Counted from the first letter of the stretch, positions 11,979-23,251 are shown. The stretch is DNA of 64,000 bases from Xylogone sp. PMI_703 (GCA_021399445.1 JAJTUQ010000002.1:4960001-5024000); one strand, 5' to 3'. Notes: generated by a model from the sequence alone, not told the origin. Numbers and translations are program-made.

Positions 11979-13147
11979 CTATACCCCCGTATATTCAAGG
12001 CCTTCGAGACCCATACTGCTTGCATTACTATCAGTCTCATAATCGAGCAACTCAGATCTCCGTCGATGGAAATGTATGTAAGGCTCAGGTGATTCCAATG
12101 AGGGAAGGGGTCTTGTTAGGGTGGCTGTAGGCGTGGACTCAATGGCTGATCTAACGATAAAACGAATAATTGATACAATTCGTTTGGGATCGCCCCACTT
12201 CCAGTCAAGATAAAGTACAGAATACTAATGAAATAATGTCAGAAAGTCCTGAGTATATTGGTAAAAGCGAAAACTTACACGGGAGTCATTATCGATCCGA
12301 AGAAAATAAAATTCCCAACCATCGGTAGATATTCCAAAAACCGAAGAGTTCTTACCAGCAGCTTTCCTTGTATTGTGTACCACCGCTGATTGTATACAAA
12401 TTAGACAACACCATGAAATACAGAGCCCGACTTACCCATATACGATAGACATTGGCTTTCTCTAGTCCTTGCGGCGTTCTTCTTTTTGGCTTCAACGACA
12501 ACAAGGTTGGCACCCATGTCCTCTGCAGACTCATACCACAGCGTATAGTCGGCTAGACCAGTAAAGGTCCGATTTTGGTTCTTATATTGAACAGGATAAA
12601 TGAGCGCAGTTTCGAACTGCAGTTGAACAGGTTCCGGTGTAATAGGGGTAGTTGGTCTTTTATCGCCTGAATACCCTGTAGTAGTAGGAGACGGTTGATG
12701 ACTGGCCTGGTCTACCCGTCTACGTTCCGAAGCAATACATGAAATGAGAATCGCATTCAACCGTCCTCTCATGCATGCTTCATTTTGTGGAGATGAACTC
12801 GAAACATAGTCAAAATCGGATAACATAACACCTATTTTATGTCAAATGATGGATAAGGGGTGCATGAGAGGTACCAAAGACTTATGCAATGCGTTAGGAA
12901 TGTCATACAATTGCTCTTTTGGAAGATACCAATGGTTATTATTGAGATCGTCCTTGATATTGAAGATTTTCATGACCTCTTCCGCGCCCAATGAGTTAGC
13001 AGGTAGAGAGGGGCCATATGGTGGATCGAGGTCCTTGATTTTTCTGACAAGCGCCGACTTCTGATCCTCAGGGAGGCTAGGAGCAAGTTTCTCTCTGAGC
13101 CAAATTTTGAAAGCCGAAAGCTTTGATTTCTTAGCATGACCGGTCAT
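11979..13147 (-). CDS. PD-(D/E)XK-nuclease-like fungal protein (multi-exon; exon 1/2 junction unresolved)
   Basis: Exons 3 (12385-12279) and 4 (12224-11979) and the end of exon 2 (12436) join perfectly. The core reads GLADYTLWY, then VVVEAKK, then QCLSYMAVVHNTRK and VFGISTDGWEFYFLRIDNDS: an Asp, a Glu-x-Lys and a downstream Gln in the order of PD-(D/E)XK folds, in a family common in filamentous fungi with no known function. The N-terminal exon (13147 downwards) encodes a basic helical region and a GAEEVMKIF segment. The obvious first intron (12832-12874, only 43 nt) leaves the total at 1,022 nt, one base short of a frame. An alternative intron (12798-12908) restores the frame for a 317-residue product but removes a segment that looks family-like. 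Either splicing is unusual or the gene carries a one-base lesion. Neighbours are relics and repeats. Confidence 0.65.
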
Positions 13148-13363
13148 CTTGCATGTAAGTCAAGGGGGAAGATGTTGGTTGAAGTTGCAACTATGCAAGG
13201 TTGAGAACATCGTAGTTCCAGGGATTTGCTCCCCGAAACAGAGTGAAAGGTGAGCTAATACACACATCACCGCACGCATGCACTTATCGCTTTTACTGTC
13301 TGCAGTAACCCACGATTATGCTCCTTGACGTCATGGAATAGTTAGAGTCCAGGACGAATTACA
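13148..13363. other. Upstream region of the nuclease-like gene
   Basis: Short leader or promoter region between the nuclease-like gene and the repeat copy that starts near 13364. No motif stands out. Confidence 0.4.
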
Positions 13364-13500
13364 ATCGACCGCCGACAGGACGAGGGATATTCGTGCAGGT
13401 ATATAAATGGGAATGCCAATCAAAAGTGGCTGAGAATAAAGAAACTTTAGAACATTAATCAGTGAATAGATTGATATGCAGAGGTTATCAAGCAAACAAG
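13364..13500 (+). repeat. Diverged dispersed repeat, copy 1
   Basis: This segment (starting ACCGCCGACAGGACGAG, ending ATCAAGCAAACAAGG) matches 16780-16912 in the same orientation over roughly 130 bases. Many of the differences are C/T or G/A. It has no coding capacity. It looks like two remnants of one dispersed element or duplicated flank. Confidence 0.65.
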
Positions 13501-13933
13501 GTGTTCAGATGGAACTGGGGAAGGAGGTCTTTCGATGAGAATTTTGTGCTAACGAGCTTCATGACATTGATTCACATATTTCAGGGCTAAATATGTACAG
13601 ACCATAATAGAGAGCTAAACTGAGTAAATCCCTGGTCACAAGTAGCACTTTTAATCGGTGGCGCTATCCTATCTTATTCACCTTCTCTCTACTGTAGGTC
13701 TGCCATAACTCGCACCTTCGACAACAAGGTATTCTGATGAGATTATCCCCTTAGGAGCCAGTTCATAAAGTTCATAAGATATCCTTAGGCATCAATTATC
13801 TACATGGAGGAAAGAGCTATGGACCCTTTTAAACCCGATTTCAAAAGGACCAAATTTAATACTTTTCATGGAACTACTTTGTATTCAGTAAAAATAACAT
13901 CTATACTCATATAAATCATTTCATGGTTATTTA
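13501..13933. other. AT-rich spacer, nothing recognised
   Basis: AT-rich sequence between the repeat copy and the nuclease-like relic. No open exon, RNA gene or repeat was recognised. Confidence 0.45.
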
Positions 13934-15060
13934 TCAGCAACTGAGGTTTGATGTTCTGTTCTCGCTTGATGCCTTAGGCATCAAACTAAATAATGGCTGT
14001 CGAGTGGCTGTCTGGCGCCTAAGGGGATAGAGATACTCTCTAGCCGTTCCGCCGTTGATCGTGTGATTTGCACTGACTTCGGTATTGACAGTATACTCTC
14101 CCGAGATTTGCAGATGTCTCGCAGCTAATTCTTTGCGATGCGCAGTCATCCGGTCAAAAAGGATAAGGTCAATGATAGTTCTCGAGAGGCATTCTGCAGA
14201 ATCCCTTCTCCAGATATCAGATCTCAAGAGTTTATCAAGCACGGAGTCTATCACTGAATTAACATTATCCCCATGTGAAGAGAACGCAAAGCATTACCTG
14301 TATCTGCTGCTAGACCGACCCGATCCGACCTGAATCAACGAATTGAAGTCCTCTCTCAGAGTTCTCCATCTGCCACTTTAGTCGTTGATTTAGGTTCTTG
14401 ATGTCCTCCTCTGTTGGTTCTTGTGCGGTAAATTCTCAGACATAGTTTGGGCTGTCAAGATAGTCCAGATTGAGCATCCCTGCAACATGGACTTCAGATT
14501 GTAGAGTGGAAGCTTGGATGGTGTTGATACCAAACTTAGCCTTTTTGCTGGGAGTAAATCCCATTATTTCAGCATGCATTTTTCATAATTCCTGGAGTCT
14601 GACATCATGATTTGATGCTGCGAACCACCAACAGGCCTTCGGTCTGAAAGACGCCAGGGTCCAGGTATAACCAGCCTCAATGAGTATGCTAGGAAAATCC
14701 GCCTGCCTCGGACGGCGCCGAATCTGCCGCACTATTCCTGGTAATTTCCCAGCTTCCCTCCCCATGTCCAGCAAATGATCTATCGATTTTCCTATCAAGA
14801 TATCAATGAATGTGATTTGATGATCCTAATCATGAAGTAGAACTTACTTTTGGCTTTGAATGGCGCATTCTCAAGGGCTTCTATAGTCCTCGATCATTAT
14901 ATTAATATGTAACATACTAGTAGTATTAATGAATCAAAACTAACCTTGAAGATTGACTGAAGAATGCTTGTAAGGTCAAATGCATTATACATCACGGCTA
15001 ATAACATAAGTCAAATAGTAAAATGAGTTTGGATAGATTACTTACTGCTTGATGTGGTGT
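13934..15060 (-). pseudogene. Decayed relative of the PD-(D/E)XK-like gene
   Basis: Reading down the minus strand, coding-like pieces follow in order. A short exon near 14990-14940 precedes one ending at GTAAGT (about 14850). From about 14793 comes KSIDHLLDMGREAGKLPG and DFPSILIEAGYTWTLASF, a Glu-containing core like the second motif of Uma2/PD-(D/E)XK proteins. The frame then continues through TGA codons (about 14583 and 14440) with sensible peptide on both sides (GFTPSKKAKFGINT; QRLKWQMENSERGLQFV). After a good intron ending near 14255, the last piece (14254-13934) holds RTIIDLILFDRMTAHRKELA and YTVNTEVSANHTI, typical of the same fungal family, then loses similarity. Two in-frame stops and a truncated end argue for a pseudogene; CGA-to-TGA change by repeat-induced mutation is a possible cause. 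Confidence 0.6.
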
Positions 15061-15640
15061 GTAACGGACTGCTTTAAATAGTAGATTTCGTGGTCTTTTG
15101 CGGCAAGCTGATCATGCGTGGATCACCACCCCGCTATTTCGCTATTTCTCGCCGACCTAAGAGCATTGGGAGAGAAATATATGAGGCCATAGTTTATTGA
15201 GTTTGAATCCTCGTTTTTGCGGATATGCCCAATTAAGTGAGGGCCTTGGTCAACATGAACCGGAAGAGGCGTGGGAGCCGTCATGCCTCTAACATTTCTG
15301 GCCGCATATGTGGGGTTATTGTTTAGTATACCCCCACGGTCTGATGACCATATGTTCACGACTTCCCATTTACTGATGGATGCTGGCTGGAAGAATCTTG
15401 GGAGACTCTTGGAATACAGCGGACCTTATATACCTCGAATCTGGCTTAGTGAATTGTTCAGTATTGAATAAGGTTGAACCAGAATGCAATAGCTATACGC
15501 AAGTGATGAATGGAATATATTCCATTCAATACTTGAATAATCTGCTCATTGGCTAGTGAATTCTCCGCAGGAACATTCACATTTGATCTGAGGAATTCCT
15601 AAGAGGGTATGAAAGTAATAATCTGCTCCGAAAGAAAGAG
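15061..15640. other. Spacer with one unassigned frame
   Basis: A minus-strand frame at 15359-15123 (78 codons, with NPTYAARNVRGMTAP) has a protein-like look but no recognised motif and no clear neighbours to splice to. It may be another piece of the relics on either side. Confidence 0.3.
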
Positions 15641-16250
15641 TATATAGGCTCTTTTGCTAGAGTGTCACGATTCTCCAGCGATGTTGGCAAAGAAAGAAGC
15701 ATCTATAGACTCGATGCCTAAATGCGTGGAGTCAACGTGAGTCCATATGTCAACATTCAAGTGTCGGAGGGAGCTGCTCAAGTCGAGCAAGCAAGTGGCT
15801 TTACATTACACGGTAAGGCACAATGATCAACATATCTTTGTGTTCGATTTTCAGTCCCTTACCTATCTTCTCCATGAATGCAAATAGTTTGCTCACTTGA
15901 TCGAGATTGTATCTCGATTTTTCTGGTGTTATTTTACACTCTGTTCCACCGCAATGGAGTGGCCAAAACGACGTGGGATCAGGTGACCCCCTCGACTCCC
16001 TCTTGCTGTGCCAGGTCAGGACGATCCATCTACGAACAAGGATGTATCCGAGAACCTGGAGGGTCTTGCCAACACCGGGATCATCGGCGAGAAAGCCGCC
16101 AAACATGAGTGTTTTCTGTAGTGTGGCTGGGAGTGTACCGTCGACCGTAAACTTCCGAGTCTATATTGCCGTGTGGAATAATGTTGAACAATTAGATCTA
16201 TTCGCCTCCCGGGCAACTTCTGCTCCTGGTATTCTTTATACCTGAGACTC
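15640..16250 (-). pseudogene. Helicase-like relic (Walker A plus C-terminal motor motif, frameshifted)
   Basis: At 16106-16040 the minus strand encodes GGFLADDPGVGKTLQVLGY, close to the motif I block of SNF2-type helicases (consensus GGxLADxxGxGKT). About 60 codons on, the frame reads MLIIVPYRVM and stops; in the next frame (15800-15670) the sequence continues as LRHLNVDIWTHVDSTHLGIES, which resembles the late motor block where a DxTHVDS-like strand precedes a G-x-E motif in many helicases. A frame change between the two blocks, and loss of everything that should lie between them, mean it cannot make a working motor. Upstream in-frame sequence (LYKEYQEQK-like, 16240-16110) may be part of the same relic. 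Assignment to one helicase superfamily is not safe. Confidence 0.5.
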
Positions 16251-16779
16251 TCTCCTTCGTCTTGGCAGCTCTAGACGATATTGGCTTCGCTTCTCGGGAG
16301 TATAGGGGCATCCTCAACCGAAATGATTTGTATTTCTCCACCGCCTGACAACCAGATTTCTTGGGTGCTTCTATCATGAGGACCTTGTGCTGAGAGAAAT
16401 ATACGGTGAGAGTGAGGGAGGGAGATGGGAGAAGTCGTGCCCTTATATATTCAGAATTCGGGAATTGAATATATAGAATGTCTTCAGATGGAGTATTAAA
16501 TTTATCAGTAGTTAGCTTAATATTCTTTAATAGGGGGATTCACCCTCGGAATCTCCCGTTCCAATTATTCATAGACTTGACCGAATCATTCATTTCAGAC
16601 GGGCGTGATCAATTCACTGCTATGAACTGGCGGGGATTATAATGAAATTACCTAGGATAGTGGCATAAGAAAATGACAATATTATACTCAGATTGTATGA
16701 ACGCAGCATCTGCTAACCATATTCACTCCCACTTGGTTTCAGGATCTGGTATCCTTGATCTCTCTTGCCCATTGTATCA
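16251..16779. other. AT-rich spacer, nothing recognised
   Basis: No exon-like frame, RNA or repeat recognised between the helicase relic and repeat copy 2. Confidence 0.4.
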
Positions 16780-16912
16780 CCGCCGACAGGATGAGAGATA
16801 TTGGTGTAGGAATATGAATGCTAAGTGCTAATCAAAAGTGATTGAGGATAGAGAAAGTATAGAACACTAATGAATGGATAAATTGATATGCACTGAATTA
16901 TCAAACAAGGAC
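16780..16912 (+). repeat. Diverged dispersed repeat, copy 2
   Basis: Direct-orientation counterpart of 13364-13500. It starts CACCGCCGACAGGATGAG and ends ATTATCAAACAAGG. Compared with copy 1 it often has T or A where copy 1 has C or G (for example GACAGGATGAG against GACAGGACGAG, GATTGAG against GGCTGAG). Confidence 0.65.
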
Positions 16913-17097
16913 ATATGCAGGTAAATATAAATATAAACCAACTGATAAATAGACAAGCGAACAAGCAGAGAGACAGACGAGTAAAGACATAATCAAGTCG
17001 AGCATAGAAGATATGAAAATACCACACGTCATTAATCTATATCTCTATCCTTAGAATGCAGTCTTTACCAGAAATAGGCGCCAGCATTAGAAATGAA

Positions 17098-17550
17098 CTA
17101 TGAAGCTTCCTCGGTGTTGCCACTCCATTCGAATCCTACAACACATTAGCTGCTGTTCGGCTCAACGGTACCGTGAGACTTACTCTGTCTACACATAGGA
17201 CATTGTCCCTTGGATGACTCCTGTTTGATCCATTCTACGATACAATGCTATTTTCACGTTAGCAATCAATAACCGCTTAGATCAAATACTGCACGTGAAG
17301 CGTCGATCCTAACCATGTGAAAGTTATGTCCACATTTTCCAGAGACTGTCTCTTAAATTAGCTTTCCTGATGATTTCCACATATCTGGAAGACAAATGAA
17401 TGACTTACGTAAACTGCAATCATCACCTGGGTACTTGCATGTCGGGCAAGTGCCGTCAAAATCGACCTGACAGATGCCACAGACGTCGTCGTCTGGAATA
17501 TCCCACCTCCAGGTAGCGACTGCGTTCCACTTCTTGATCTTCACCTTCAT
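17098..17550 (-). CDS. APC11: Anaphase-promoting complex subunit 11 (RING-H2)
   Basis: Four exons (17550-17409, 17345-17314, 17247-17184, 17135-17098) join to 91 residues, the usual size of Apc11. It is the RING-H2 subunit of the APC/C ubiquitin ligase; with the cullin-like Apc2 it recruits the E2 enzyme for ubiquitination of cyclin B, securin and other mitotic substrates in the nucleus. The sequence begins MKVKIKKWNAVATWRWD and shows the complete ligand set: CGIC (24, 27), CPTC (35, 38), C45, CGHNFHMHC (52-60) and CPMC (74, 77), with the conserved Trp of IVEWIK. All three introns are short (63, 66, 48 nt); intron 2 has a GTTAGG donor. The gene is divergent from the sulfurtransferase gene. 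Confidence 0.95.
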
Positions 17551-17938
17551 TTTGCTAAGAGTCCCATATCTCGGGTGTGCATATACTAAGCTGGAGTCAA
17601 GCTTAAGTAAAGGTAAAATAATTCACTAGAATTACTAAGTTTGCTGAGAAAAGTTCTTCAAGTCTCACGAATTTGTATTTGTTGCTCATGCGCGACAATG
17701 TGTCTCGGCTGAGAGTGACAAGAACTAGGTCGCTATATTCGTTATCGCGCCATTTCTACTTTCTATCTGTATCTCAACCACAAATCTTGCGACCCCACCT
17801 TTTCACGGCGACGACTCAATTGCACGTTGATCATCACCGGTACTGTGTATTACCCAGAAAATATCACAGGCGCCTATTAAGCTAACAATTGAGCTCTAGT
17901 CGCATGGTTGCAAGATAAGTGCCAAACCCGATAACGCC
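17551..17938. promoter_or_regulatory. Shared divergent promoter of APC11 and the sulfurtransferase
   Basis: 388 bases separate the two start codons on opposite strands, so both promoters must lie here. No clear TATA box or known site was identified. Confidence 0.55.
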
Positions 17939-19039
17939 ATGGCGGCAACTGCAGTGCTCTCAAGAGCTCTGAGACCTCAATTCCGAAACCCCCGATTGAG
18001 CTCGACCACCTCATCGTATGTCTTCCTCCATAGCAGACGCTCGTTCTCCTCATACCTCGTCACTCCCAAGGAGGTAGCAGAGGCTTTAAAAAAGAACCCA
18101 CCGTCTAAGATCTCCACCACACCACGGACTGTAGCTCTATGTGGAACATGGTTTCTTCCGAACGATGGACGAGACGGACTGCAGACATTCCGCGAGAAGA
18201 GAATCCCAAATGCCAGATTCTTCGACCTTGACAAGGTCATTGACAAGCGATCGCCCTACCCTCATATGCTACCGTCTGCATCCGACTTCGCAACTGCTAT
18301 GTCCTCGCTGGGTATCAGAAGAGATGATACGGTCGTTGTGTATGACTCTCATGAGATGGGACTATTCAGTGCGCCGAGAGTAGCCTGGACCCTGAGAGTG
18401 TTCGGACACCCCGTAGTGCACATCCTGAATAACTTCAAGCTATGGGTTGAAGAGGGTTATCCTACGGAAAGTGGAGAGTTCTGGGACGTCGATACTTGCG
18501 CGTATCCAATCCCAGATTTCGAAGCCAGTAAAGTCATTGAGTTCGACGAGGTCAAAGAGCTAGCAAAGGACTACAACAAGGAAGGCGCGGAGGGAGTGCA
18601 GATTCTGGATGCCAGATCAAAGGGTAGATGGTCTGGAACAGATCCTGAACCACGTCCTGGTCTGTCTTCTGGCCATATTCCTGGAAGCATCAGTTTGCCT
18701 ATGACGGAGCTTTTGGATCCGGTCAAGAAGACGATGCTACCAAGCGATCAGCTACGCAAGATCTTCGAGAGCAAGGGAATCGATCCTCAAAAACCAATCA
18801 TCACAAGCTGTGGAACCGGAGTAACGGCTGCTGTCATTGACGCTGCGCTTGTCGAGGCAGGCTATGGAGATGAGAGTAAAAGAAGACTATATGATGGAAG
18901 CTGGACGTGAGTTGCTCACCTCTTTATTAATGGCTATGGTTTTAGTTTTGCTAACATATCATATCACAGGGAATATGCTCAACGAGTTAAGCCGTCAGAT
19001 TCATTGGTCATCAAGGAGGCTGAAGCAAAGTCAAACTGA
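17939..19039 (+). CDS. Mitochondrial thiosulfate / 3-mercaptopyruvate sulfurtransferase (tandem rhodanese)
   Basis: Exons 17939-18906 and 18970-19039 (intron GTGAGT...CACAG) give 345 residues. Two rhodanese domains follow a 40-residue Arg/Ser-rich N-terminus without acidic residues, typical of a mitochondrial presequence. Domain 1 (about 42-175) has RIPNARFFDLD and SPYPHMLP; domain 2 (about 200-335) has the catalytic loop SCGTGVTA with Cys291, and LYDGSWTEY across the intron. CGxGVTA is the mercaptopyruvate-type loop, so transfer of sulfur from 3-mercaptopyruvate or thiosulfate to thiol acceptors is expected; fungal relatives (Tum1) also feed tRNA thiolation. The start has no competitor upstream in frame. 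It shares its promoter region with APC11. Confidence 0.92.
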
Positions 19040-20044
19040 CATCTGAAAAAGGAGGTATGTCAATGAACAGATGCGATCAATACCCCTTTATTTATTAAAA
19101 TAAAGACTTCAGACCTTACAAATCGTTCTCACTCGTGCCATACCTAATAATGAAATGAAATGAAATGGGCAAGCAGTAATGGCTCCAAAATAATACCTGT
19201 AATTACGTTATTCTGGGAGTTTGATATCCTCACTATGATTTGATTTTTACTAGGCGTTATGGCGATTGGTCTTGGGTTGTCTGGCAACTTTACTCTCCGT
19301 ACTTGAATGATCTATAACACATGAATAGCGCAATAAAGTCAATGATTCTTGCTGAATAATTCTTTGTCACCTTTTCATTCGACTATCTAGGTAATATGCC
19401 CAGCTATCAACCCATGCAGCCTGCGTATATCGGTCAGGTTTTCGCAGCAAGGGTTCCCTCAATTCAAGGATGAGGGAACAAGTTCCAAAGTCAAGCCTAC
19501 TTTCATCTTCCTCCACCAAAGCTGTAGTCTCGAAAAAAGGGATCCCGCAAAGCAAAATCACCAGAAAAAATATTAACCCGATTGTTCATCTTCCTCCACC
19601 GCTACACCGGTATTATTCTCCACCTTGCAGCGGGTAATTGTAGCAATCTATCCTATGATACCATCCGTGTGTTTCCTTTGCTTTTGAGACCCTTATGATG
19701 CGATTCCCCCATCGCTCTGATACGAACTTATAAGAAGGGGTATGGAAAAAAAGAAAGTTATTATCTCCGAGGCCTCGATTATAAGAGGACTGAAATCAGG
19801 AGACAGAAAATCAACCAGAAACAGAAAAACTAAAATAGACTAAAAGCAATTCGCTATAAACAACGCAATGACCGAAAGAGACCAAACGCTAATGCAAGGG
19901 GAGATGATTTTGAGGAAATAAGAACGCGCTTATGCCACATATGATCATTTTTGACTCGCACATAACAAACTTTGGTACATCCGAGTTCGGCATACCGAGA
20001 TTTGTGAGAAGAGGAATAGAAGCTGGTAGGGAGATATCGCAGCA
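19040..20044. other. Convergent intergenic region
   Basis: Lies between the 3' ends of the sulfurtransferase (plus) and the cyclin (minus). Includes a short GAAAT triplication near 19153 and AT-rich probable 3' UTR sequence. No gene recognised. Confidence 0.5.
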
Positions 20045-21293
20045 CTAGTTTATGATCACGTCGTGGTGATATGATGACTGGTACTGTTGTTGAACATAAG
20101 GGTTCGTATGATGCGAAGGACTAGGGGTAACAGGACATCGAGGTGGCTGATATCGATTTCCCTCGTTACCTGCTATGAAGTACTCTCCCTCTGGTGTGAT
20201 GGGTGGTGTGAGATAACCATTACCGGCATTTCCATGTTGACCTTTCTGTGGTGTGCTAAGCACATGCGGGTTTGGAGGGGCATTCAGCGTTTGCTCAGAT
20301 GGTGGTGTGGGAGGGGTTTGACGACGTTGATGCACAGCAGCTTGTTCGGCAAGGAACTGCTCAAGGCTAGTGGATACACGGGACATATGTGGCGATGCGT
20401 ATTTTCTTGCCAAAACCTGGGATGGGCGATGCAGTTGCTGAGAAAGATTGACCAGTGTGATATTCTCGGCGTGATCATAACCTGTATTGCAAGCTTCTGG
20501 ACGGCCCAAGACACCACGGGCAAGTGCTAACGAAGCACGAGCCATGACCGAAGGCTTTGTTGAAACGAAATCTTTGTGGTAGAGTGCGATCTCACAGATG
20601 TACAGTGCCATGTGTTCCACTTCAATGTCTTCGTACTCGGGGCCTTCCATAAGGGCAATCTGAAGCCAACTGTCAACAGTGGGATGTCCGATCGTCCAGT
20701 CCAGTGTGTTCAGAACGTGCCATTCCATTTGGGTGAACATCTCCTCATCGTAAAGCGAGCAACACATCGACTTTAGTTCGCGAATCATAGGTACCCGTTC
20801 TTTCTTGTCTCCATATTTGGCAGCAATCAGTAACGAAGCACAACCAACTAGCTGATAGTGTCGCTTGTAGACAACACGTCTCGAGCAGTATCTATCCAAC
20901 AGATTAACGGCAAGGAATAGAGTTTCCGGGAGTAGCTGAAAGGCAGCATGGGCTTCGATTAAAAAGTCGATGAGATAGGGTCTCATGAACCATTGGATCT
21001 CTTGCTGGATTTCTATTGAAGCTACATCAGGCAACGTCTCTTCCTATTGATAACAGTCAGCACGACATGGACAAGACTCAGGGATGGGACCTAAACCGGA
21101 CCTCCATCTGTTGCATGTGTTGAATAATGTCTTCCATATAAGACTCGCATGCCTGTCTTGATAACTCGTTGGCTATGGCTTCTTGCTTTTGCCGGCCAAT
21201 GAGCTTTGCCAGTTCTCGGCTGTCATGCTTGGGTCCATAGCTGGGTTCATCTGATTCCACGAAATAGGAGTCACAAGGTTGATGGTGCGCCAT
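20045..21293 (-). CDS. G1/S-specific cyclin (Cln/Puc1 type)
   Basis: Exons 21293-21102 and 21043-20045 give 396 residues. The cyclin box begins after the intron: EIQWFMRPYLIDFLIEAH, ETLFLAVNLLDRYCSRR and LVGCASLLIAAKYGDKKE, then the CSLYDEEMFTQMEWHVL segment, all features of fungal G1 cyclins that bind the main CDK (Cdc28/NimX) to promote Start. A second, weaker cyclin fold follows (WLQIALMEG... ALYHKDFVSTKPSVMARASLAL). The C-terminal 130 residues are Pro/Gln/Ser-rich with TPP and TPPITPEGE sites, likely phosphorylated and involved in turnover. The intron donor reads GTCCGG, away from consensus, but a CTGAC branch site and CAATAG acceptor support it. An in-frame ATG 33 bases upstream (21326) is an alternative start. 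The gene is followed 5' by 12 kb without recognised genes. Confidence 0.93.
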
Positions 21294-23251
21294 ATTGAAG
21301 TTGAGGTGAGAAGATCTCGAAATCAAGGTAGTAAGTTGGAAGTGTAGGTATTTTATAATGAATGGATGTCAAGTTCGCCAGGAGCTTCGACGAGTACTTT
21401 ATAATAAGTACTTTGGGATGGTAAAAGAGTGTAGGTAATGTTTCAAAGTCAACAACTGTTGTTAGATTAGATTAAGGAACGTATGTTTAAATCAGATGGT
21501 TAATGAGAGAGGAAAAAAAGAATGGATTGACAGCTGAACTGTCGACGACGGGAAGACGAGTATTCCACGGTGGAGGCGCCACGGTGACAGAGCAATGCCA
21601 GTGGTAAGCGTGTCTCAAGTATATCTGCGGCCCCAAGCATCAGCGACGAGCACATCTCCCAACCATGAGGGGTGAACAAGTCATATCGGCCGATAGGAAA
21701 AGTGTGGCGGATTGTAATGGTGGTTTTATGTATTGATGTGGAAAGGAATGATAGAACATACCGTTGACCGAAGGAGAACGGCGGAGAGACTCGAGTCAAA
21801 CCAAATAGGATTATAAAATCCCTCGCTGAGAAGCACTCAATCTTAGAATCTTGAAAAGATTTTTCAGTATGAAGTGCAAAAGGTAGGATGAACGAGCGAA
21901 CGTCTCCAGCCTTTAAATTTTGCAGCGGTAGTGTCACGTTCTCGCGATTGTGCGTTTTCCAGGGATAGAAGATCGAGGGTTGTCTTGAAAAAGATCACTA
22001 GTACACGGATCCATTAGCAAAGGAAAAAAAGGAGCTTGAAGCGAGTCTCGCCAGACGTCGCACGAGCACTCTACAATATGCAAAACCCATACCTCTCAAT
22101 CTACTATTGTCTTCTAGCGACCTGGGAAGCTCAACAGTAAATGTGATTTACGTTGATGCACATGCGGGGTTTGGGTCGTACGTCAAGAAAGGCGAAAACG
22201 ACAGTTCAATGAGACTGAACGGGACCTCGACAATCACCAGATAGCGATCATAGAACGTTCCGTGGAGTGGCAGGTAAGGCCAAGGGGGCGGAATACCGTG
22301 GGAGGGAGGGGAGAGAGATCTCTGAGGCACACGAAAGTCGTCGTCGGAGAGGACGGTAGGGAGGTAATTAGGTCAGGACACTGATCTCTAGAGAGAGATA
22401 AGGGCCAAGACAAGTCGGAAGGGAGAACTGGATGGAAAAAAGGCGGATGGAGAGCTAGATAATAAAGATTCCTTCCCTCAAGTGGTGGAGGCTGACAGGT
22501 ACGGACCGACGAGTAGAGAGAGCCGTGGAAAACCCTCTAGATCTCGACTTCGACGCAACGAGCTGTCAATTGCCAAGGAGACTCCAGTTAACCCTCGTTC
22601 TGCAGCAGAATTGGAGGGGTAAGAGGAAGGGAGAGACGGAGAGGGAGGGATGAGAAGAGGATGAAGAAGAGAGGAGGAAGGGAGGAGGTTAAAGGAAGGG
22701 ATGGTAGGTCAGATTTGGTTGGTGGTCGTGGTTGGACCAATCTTGGGTGTCTGTGACAGGAACCGAGCGAACGAGCGACCAGAGCCCGTGGAGCTCAGCA
22801 AGCAACGCGTGGATGACTCAGGCAGCCATTTCGTCGCTCTGTCGCTCTTGTCTCTCACCCGGCGTTCCCTTACCCTCGCCCTTGAAGCTGGGCCCCCAGC
22901 TGGCTTTTTTTCCACGCTTGGAAGAGAGAAAGTGGGTTGCGCGGTCGCGGTCGCCGCGGTGCAGGCGTGCTGTAGTAAGTGCTGCCGTAGCACAGGACTA
23001 ATAATTACATCTTATTACCGTCGCAGTAGTGGAGTCCCGGAGCAGGGCGGTGGCCTGGGGATCACGGTGCAATGAGCTCGAGCTACTTGCTGCGGCCTGG
23101 ATTTGACGATGGCCCTGCAGGCCCGCGACACAGCCCAAAAGACACAGCTTGGGACGGCTCTGGCATGGGCGGGCAGCCAGCAGCCAGTCGTCTCGCGGCG
23201 CTCCCTCGACGGCAGCAGAATCAGTGGGAAGCGTTCACGTACGCCGCGCAG

